Positions 59,536 through 64,000 of a DNA stretch of 64,000 bases are shown here, piece after piece; the first letter of the stretch is position 1; the number at the start of each line of letters is the position of its first letter. The notes beneath the pieces are model-generated. The model searched no databases. It was not told the DNA's origin and worked only from the letters and a program-made list of their open reading frames with translations. Made by a program: the position numbers and the translations under genes. The stretch is from assembly GCF_013404595.1 (NCBI RefSeq), contig NZ_JABVAX010000005.1:1-64000 (forward strand), written 5' to 3'. The stretch comes from Jannaschia marina (lineage in GTDB: Bacteria; Pseudomonadota; Alphaproteobacteria; Rhodobacterales; Rhodobacteraceae).

Positions 59536-62500
59536 ATGACACCACAGATCGCACTCGACCTCTCGCTCGACGGCATCGTCGTGATGTCCCGCGCCGACGA
59601 CGGGACCTGGTGGCGCGAGGGGATCGTCCGCCTCGACGCCGACAACATGGCCGAGCAGCTGACGCGGATGCGCGCGCGCTGTGCCGCGCGGGTGGGCGAG
59701 GAATTCACGACGCTCCTCATCATACCCGACAGTCAGATCCTCTTCACCTCGCTCGAACGCGACGACCGCGATCCGAAGGTCACCATCCGCTCGCTCCTGC
59801 GCGGGCGCACGCCCTACGAGGTCGAGGATCTCGCCTTCGACTATATCCAGCGCGGCGACCGGCTGCAGGTGGCCGTCGTCGCCCTCGAAACCCTGCTCGA
59901 GGCCGAGAGCTTCGCGGCGGGGTTCGGCTTCCGGCCCGTCGCCCTCGTCGCGAACCCGCAGGACAGCACCTATCCCGGCCTGCCCCGCTTCGGCCAGACG
60001 GGCCTCGCGAGCGACCTTCTGGCGGGCGAGAAGCTCGACCTCGACATCGAGGACGGCTTCGAGATCGTCCCCGCGCCGAACGCCCCGGAGATGCCCGAGG
60101 AGGAGGTCGCCGCCGCGCCGGAACCGGAGGAGCCCCCCGCCGCCGAGCCCGTAGCGGAGGACGCGCCCGTCGAGGCCGGGCCGGCCGAGGTCGCGACGGA
60201 CGATGCCCCCCCGGCGGAGGAGCCCCCCGCTCCGGAAACGCCGGAGCCGGTCACGGTCGAGGACGCGCCCGCCGAGGAAAGCGCCGCGCCCGAAGAGGCG
60301 GCTGCGATCGAGGCGGTACCCTCCGACGACACGCCCGCAGATGCCGGTCCGGAAGACGCGATGCCCGTCGCCGCGCCGCCGCCCGAGGCCCCTACGCCGG
60401 TTCCCCCGGCGGCCCGCGCGGCCCCGGTCGCGGCCGAAGACGCGCCGCAGAAGCCGGAGACGCCGCCCCTCGCCACGCCCGCCGCGCCGGCGTTCAGCAC
60501 CAAGCGCCGCGGCGAGCCGGTGATGAGCGCGCCGAAGGCCGAGCCGCTCGCGCGGATCACCCCGCGCCTGAGCGCGACTCCGCCCGTCGTCGCGACGCCG
60601 GCCCCGGCCGAAACCCCGTCCGCCGAACCCGCGACCGTCACGCTCTCCGAGGCCGCGCCGGCCCGACCCGGTTCCGGCGCACTGGCCGGTCTGATGGGCG
60701 TCCTCCGCAGGGACGCGACGCAGGGCGATGCCCCGGACGAGCCGGAGGCCGATCCGGACGCCAGCGCGCTCGCGCTGCCCGGTCTCGCGCGCGAGCGCGT
60801 CCTCGAACCCCGCCGCCGCAACGGCAAGCTCGGCCTCGCGCTGACGCTCTCGCTGCTTGCTCTCATGGGCATCGTCGCGCTCTGGGCCGTCCTCCTCGAC
60901 GACGATCCCGCGACCGACGTGGCCGGGGACGCGCCGGCGACCTCCACGCCCGAGGCCACCGCGCTGCTCCTCCCGGAGGAGACTCCGGAGGACGCCCCCG
61001 TTCCGCAGGAGGAGGATCTCGCCTCACTCCTGCCGACCCCGCGCCCCGAGAGTCCGGAGACGCCCGCGACCGCCCCGGAGGTCGTCAGCCCCCCGCTCCC
61101 GCTGGGCGGGGACGAAGAGGCCCGGGAGACGGCGGAGGCGGAGCCGCCCGCCGAGACACCGGACACCGAGGCACCGGAGGCCGTGGCCGAGGCACCGCAG
61201 CCGCCGGTCGAAGCCGAGACGACCGAAGACGCCGCCGCCGACACGGAAGCGACCGAGCCGGAGACCGAGACCGCAGAACTCACCCCGGAGGGCCCGGTGA
61301 CCGAGAGCGCACTCCCGGACGCCGCCGAAGAAACCACCGAAGCCCCCGCGGAGAGCGAGGGGGGCGAAGAGATCGCCGCCGTCGATCCGGCCCCGGAAGA
61401 CTCGACGCTCGACGCGACGGCCACCGCGGAGGCCCCGGCGGAGACGCCCGCCCCCGTCGGCACCGCGGCCGCGACCGCCGCCGCCCCGGAGGTCGAGAGC
61501 GCCGCGCTGCCCGAGGCCGGGACCGAGACGGCCGCGCTCGACGTGACGCCGCAGCCGGATGCCGCCCCGGCCGAGGACGCCGCCCCGGCCACGGAGGATG
61601 CCGGCGCGGAACTTGCCGCCGCCGGGGATGACACCCCGCCGACGGCTCCCGCCGCCACGACCGACGCTGCCGAGGCCCCGGACGCCGAAGCCCCGCCCGC
61701 GGAGCCCGAGATCGAGCTGGTGACCGCGACGCCCGAGGGCACGGCAGCACCGGGCGGCTATACCGTCGTCGCCGGACGCCCCGACGTGATGCCCGTGGCC
61801 CGAGTCAGCACGCGCGGCGCGGTAGAGACGCCGGAGGCCGCGCCAGAGGAGACGGCGGAACGCACCGCCCTGCGCCGCGTGCTGCCCACCCAACGCCCCG
61901 CGCGTGAGGGCACCGATGCCGAGACGGCCGGGGAGAGCGACGACGCGCCGCTTGCCGGCGGCCTGAGCCGCGAGGAGCTGACCCGCGTGCGCCCGCGCCA
62001 GCGCCCCGAGGACCGCTCCGGAGCCGCCGCGGAGACCGGGACCACCGGGGACGACACGGATGCCGCCGTCCAGGCCGCGGCCGCCGCCGCCGCCGCATCG
62101 CTCGCGCAGTCGGCGGAGGCCCCGCCGCCCGAGCCGGTCTCGCGCCTCGCGCTCGCCAGTTCGGACCGCCCGAGCGGCCGCCCCCGTTCGGTGGAGCGGG
62201 CCGCGGCCCGCATCGTCACCCAACGCCGGGAACAGGCGACCGCCGCCGCCGCGAGCAGTTCCAGCCAGAGCAGCAGCCCCGCGCCCGCCGCGGCGCGCAG
62301 CGGCCAGACCATCCGGTCGGCCGGCGGCAGCGTCGCCCGGGCCGCGACGCAGCGCAACGCCATCCGCCTGCGCGACACAAATCTGATCGGCGTCTACGGC
62401 CGCCCGAACGCCCGGCGCGCGCTGGTCCGGCTCTCGAACGGGCGCTACGTGAAGGTCGAGGTCGGCGACCGGCTCAACCGGGGCCGCGTCACCGCGATCG

Positions 62501-62565
62501 GCGACAGCCAGCTCGTCTACCAGCGCGGCGGGCGGAACGTGACGCTGCGGCTGCCGCGAAGCTGA
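59536..62565 (+). CDS. 1009-residue bitopic membrane protein with GspL/PilM-like and GspC/PilP-like ends
   Basis: No known gene matches the whole protein. Residues 1-150 ('TTLLIIPDSQILFTSL', 'TIRSLLRGRTPYEVEDLAFDYIQRGDRLQVAVVALETLLEAESFAAGFGFRPVALVA') follow the cytoplasmic actin-fold domain of GspL/PilM. A disordered Ala/Pro/Glu region reaches about 430, one membrane helix ('LGLALTLSLLALMGIVALWAVLL', about 432-455) follows, and then another long Ala/Pro/Glu linker. Residues 941-1009 ('NLIGVYGRPNARRALVRLSNGRYVKVEVGDRLNRGRVTAIGDSQLVYQRGGRNVTLRLP') resemble the periplasmic GspC/PilP domain. In secretion systems these are separate proteins. No secretion or pilus genes are near. Some Rhodobacterales homologues may be misannotated from the linker. 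Confidence 0.8.
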   Translation: MTPQIALDLSLDGIVVMSRADDGTWWREGIVRLDADNMAEQLTRMRARCAARVGEEFTTLLIIPDSQILFTSLERDDRDPKVTIRSLLRGRTPYEVEDLAFDYIQRGDRLQVAVVALETLLEAESFAAGFGFRPVALVANPQDSTYPGLPRFGQTGLASDLLAGEKLDLDIEDGFEIVPAPNAPEMPEEEVAAAPEPEEPPAAEPVAEDAPVEAGPAEVATDDAPPAEEPPAPETPEPVTVEDAPAEESAAPEEAAAIEAVPSDDTPADAGPEDAMPVAAPPPEAPTPVPPAARAAPVAAEDAPQKPETPPLATPAAPAFSTKRRGEPVMSAPKAEPLARITPRLSATPPVVATPAPAETPSAEPATVTLSEAAPARPGSGALAGLMGVLRRDATQGDAPDEPEADPDASALALPGLARERVLEPRRRNGKLGLALTLSLLALMGIVALWAVLLDDDPATDVAGDAPATSTPEATALLLPEETPEDAPVPQEEDLASLLPTPRPESPETPATAPEVVSPPLPLGGDEEARETAEAEPPAETPDTEAPEAVAEAPQPPVEAETTEDAAADTEATEPETETAELTPEGPVTESALPDAAEETTEAPAESEGGEEIAAVDPAPEDSTLDATATAEAPAETPAPVGTAAATAAAPEVESAALPEAGTETAALDVTPQPDAAPAEDAAPATEDAGAELAAAGDDTPPTAPAATTDAAEAPDAEAPPAEPEIELVTATPEGTAAPGGYTVVAGRPDVMPVARVSTRGAVETPEAAPEETAERTALRRVLPTQRPAREGTDAETAGESDDAPLAGGLSREELTRVRPRQRPEDRSGAAAETGTTGDDTDAAVQAAAAAAAASLAQSAEAPPPEPVSRLALASSDRPSGRPRSVERAAARIVTQRREQATAAAASSSSQSSSPAPAAARSGQTIRSAGGSVARAATQRNAIRLRDTNLIGVYGRPNARRALVRLSNGRYVKVEVGDRLNRGRVTAIGDSQLVYQRGGRNVTLRLPRS

Positions 62566-62606
62566 GAGGCCGGAGATCGTCAGGGCAGGCCCGACGATGA
62601 TGCGCC

Positions 62607-62939
62607 CTAGAGCCCGAGCGCCGCGCGGGTGTCATCCCGCCAGCCGAGGTGCAGCGTGCCGTCGGCCGCTTCCGCCACCGGGCGTTTGACGAGAGCCGGA
62701 TGCGCCACCATCAGCGCGACCGGATCGCCCGCGCGCTCGGCCTCCGTGAGGCCACGCCAGGTGGTCGAGCGTATATTGAGCAAATCCTTGCCAAAGGCAT
62801 CGTGCCAGGCCTCCACCTCCGCGGCGGTCACCGGCTCGGCGCGCAGGTCGCGCAACCGGGCGTCCCGGCCCGCTGCGCCCAAGTCTTTCAGGGCCTTGCG
62901 GCAGGTGTCGCAGGCCTTCAGCCCATGCAGAACGATCAT
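62607..62939 (-). CDS. ArsC/Spx-family protein
   Basis: A 110-residue thioredoxin-fold protein of the ArsC/Spx/YffB group. The opening 'MIVLHGLKACDTCRKALKDL' carries the C-x-x-C (C10, C13) and 'LLNIRSTTWRGL' and 'HPALVKRPVAEA' (the conserved K-R-P) follow. ArsC arsenate reductases and Spx share this fold; the C-x-x-C and lack of an ars operon argue for a YffB/Spx-like protein rather than arsenate reductase. The RNA polymerase-binding surface of Spx cannot be judged. It diverges from the cold-shock gene. Confidence 0.8.
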   Translation of the reverse strand: MIVLHGLKACDTCRKALKDLGAAGRDARLRDLRAEPVTAAEVEAWHDAFGKDLLNIRSTTWRGLTEAERAGDPVALMVAHPALVKRPVAEAADGTLHLGWRDDTRAALGL

Positions 62940-63067
62940 CCGATGCCCCCCTTGCTGCCCTCACGTTTTGACGGTCACCCTTGACCTTCGCAAGCCGTTG
63001 CCGTTCTGCTTGGGGCGTATTCGGCGATCTGGACAATGTCTTTCAGGTGTTTACGTCGTGCACCACT

Positions 63068-63090
63068 ACCGCCGCGATCTTGCGGGCGGA
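63068..63090 (+). other. 5'-leader hairpin of the cold-shock gene
   Basis: CCGCC pairs with GGCGG, with a bulged extension GC/GC, immediately upstream of the AAGGAG ribosome-binding site of the cold-shock gene. Cold-shock leaders commonly carry structure that changes with temperature; here only the stem is visible. Confidence 0.3.
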
Positions 63091-63111
63091 ACGACTCAAG
63101 GAGACACGGTC

Positions 63112-63321
63112 ATGGCTACCGGCACCGTGAAATGGTTTAACGCAACCAAAGGCTTCGGCTTCATTGCCCCCGACGACGGCGGAAAGGACGTGTTCGTCCA
63201 TATCTCGGCCGTGGAACGGGCGGGGATGACCGGCCTGAGGGACAATCAGAAGGTCCAATACGAGATGCGCGAGGGTCGCGACGGCCGCTCCTCGGCCTCG
63301 GAGCTCGTCGCTCTGGACTGA
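63112..63321 (+). CDS. cold-shock domain protein
   Basis: A 69-residue CspA-type RNA chaperone with the two RNP motifs 'GTVKWFNATKGFGFIAPDDGG' (RNP1 K-G-F-G-F-I) and 'KDVFVHISAVERAG' (RNP2 V-F-V-H-I). AAGGAG ends eight bases before the ATG, and the frame upstream is not homologous. The final residues 'YEMREGRDGRSSASELVAL' are normal for alphaproteobacterial Csp. A strong terminator follows. Confidence 0.96.
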   Translation: MATGTVKWFNATKGFGFIAPDDGGKDVFVHISAVERAGMTGLRDNQKVQYEMREGRDGRSSASELVALD

Positions 63322-63364
63322 ACAGCACCGGTTTCATGCCCGCCGACGCGGGCCTGACCCCTTC

Positions 63365-63399
63365 GGGCGCCCGCTGACCGCAGGCGTCCTTTTCATTTT
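63365..63399 (+). terminator. intrinsic terminator after the cold-shock gene
   Basis: GGGCGCC (63365-63371) pairs with GGCGTCC (63383-63389, one G-U) around an 11-base loop, followed by TTTTCATTTT. It lies 44 bases after the stop codon. Confidence 0.7.
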
Positions 63400-63429
63400 G
63401 CCGGGCGCGGTCTCTTCCGTCAGACCGGC

Positions 63430-64000
63430 CTAGGCCGCCCACTCCCAGGGGCGGGTGTAGTTGCCCATCACGGCGGTCACGTCCCGGTCCTCGACCTCGC
63501 CGGTCTTTTCGAGCCGGGCGACGAGGCCACGCTTCTTGTCCTCGACGACCGAGGCGACCTTCGCGTTTACCCCCGCATCCTTGAGCGCCGCGTCGTAGAT
63601 CCGGGTGATCGCCGACTTGCGCAGATCGGGCTTGAAGACCTTGCCAACGGCCGTCTTCGGCAGTTCCGGCAGGATCTCGATGTACTTCGGATGCGCGGCG
63701 CGCTCGTGGACGTGCTTCTTGCACCAATCGACGAGTTCGTCGGTCGTGACCTCGGCCCCGGCGACGAGTTCCACGTAGGCGCAGGGCAACTCGCCCGCGA
63801 AGGCGTCGGGCTGGCCGATCGCGCCGGCCATGGCCACCGCCTCGTGCCCGGCAAGCGCCTCCTCGATCTCGGCGGGGTCGATGTTGTGCCCGCCCCGGAT
63901 GATGAGATCCTTCGCGCGGCCGGTGATCCAGAGATAGCCGTCCTCGTCGATCCGGCCGAGGTCGCCCGTGCGCAGATGGGTGCCGAAGTGGAACAGGTCG
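63430..64000 (-). CDS. acyl-CoA synthetase (AMP-binding), C-terminal part
   Basis: The 3' end of a gene on the minus strand that continues beyond the window, so only about 190 C-terminal residues are visible. The A8 hinge ('TGDLGRIDEDGYLWITGRAKDLIIRGGHNIDPAEIEEAL') and the catalytic lysine in 'LPKTAVGKVFKPDLR' mark an acyl-CoA synthetase/ligase of the AMP-forming class, here of fatty- or medium-chain type rather than acetate-specific. The extreme C-terminus after the lysine is longer than in acs. An internal ATG does not start the gene. Confidence 0.85.
   Translation of the reverse strand, partial: DLFHFGTHLRTGDLGRIDEDGYLWITGRAKDLIIRGGHNIDPAEIEEALAGHEAVAMAGAIGQPDAFAGELPCAYVELVAGAEVTTDELVDWCKKHVHERAAHPKYIEILPELPKTAVGKVFKPDLRKSAITRIYDAALKDAGVNAKVASVVEDKKRGLVARLEKTGEVEDRDVTAVMGNYTRPWEWAA

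Noticed and set aside
62607..62939. ArsC-like gene as evidence for an arsenic-resistance island
   Set aside because: It has the C-x-x-C of Spx/YffB-type proteins, and no arsR, arsB or acr3 gene is nearby.

Overview
The window is one dense, high-GC bacterial stretch (roughly two thirds G+C by eye) from the main chromosome of a Rhodobacterales alphaproteobacterium (Roseobacter/Rhodobacter type). The evidence is the gene order folK-rpoZ-rel-DUF2062-pdxJ-acpS-lepB-rnc-era-recO, the NDUFA12/DUF2155/aat block, an MmcB-family gene, an alphaproteobacterial tRNA-His without G-1, and many GTG/TTG starts joined by 4-base overlaps. No prophage, insertion sequence or CRISPR array was seen. Most of the window is ordinary core genome.

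Layout. 1-940: a small membrane protein of lower GC and a META-domain protein. 941-10474 (minus): a tightly overlapping operon running folK, rpoZ, rel, DUF2062, pdxJ, a secreted protein, a LysE exporter, acpS, lepB, rnc, era, DUF1491, recO. 10599-11174 (plus): NYN-domain protein. 11178-14057 (minus): TRIC-type channel, rnhA, DUF3429, DUF1905, LysE-type exporter and a 39-residue peptide. 14258-20160 (minus): ispH, a GMC oxidoreductase, a small stress-type membrane protein, fmt and three deformylase-like genes, one of which lacks the catalytic residues. 20238-22712: PatB-type C-S lyase, alaE, tRNA-His, GNAT and a 60-residue protein. 22921-28240: mmcB, alpha/beta hydrolase, DsbA-like isomerase, prs, a THUMP methyltransferase and a ketopantoate-reductase family gene. 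28338-37733: a symporter/FAD-dehydrogenase pair, an orphan TAXI binding protein, a beta-hydroxyacid dehydrogenase, penicillin acylase, PIN, an RlmI-like gene and a 45-residue protein. 37875-39887: aldolase and an orphan FliM-like protein.

39960-52383 looks like one functional unit. A Na+/solute-symporter histidine kinase, a stand-alone receiver and an XRE/short-chain acyl regulator form a minus-strand operon. Divergent from it is a five-gene branched-chain-type ABC importer followed by acetyl-CoA synthetase. This resembles the CrbS/CrbR acetate switch that controls acs in gamma-proteobacteria, but the receiver has no DNA-binding domain, so the XRE regulator may supply the output. That link is inference.

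52496-64000: two unknown proteins, accB-accC, a lipoprotein, aat, DUF2155, NDUFA12, an EF-hand gene broken by an in-frame amber codon, metY, a 1009-residue membrane protein, an ArsC-like protein, a cold-shock protein and the 3' part of an acyl-CoA ligase. The 1009-residue protein is the strongest candidate for something undescribed. Its N-terminus reads like the actin-fold domain of GspL/PilM, its C-terminus like the GspC/PilP periplasmic domain, and a single membrane segment and long Ala/Pro/Glu linkers join them, with no secretion or pilus genes nearby.

All assignments were made by reading motifs; no database search was run.
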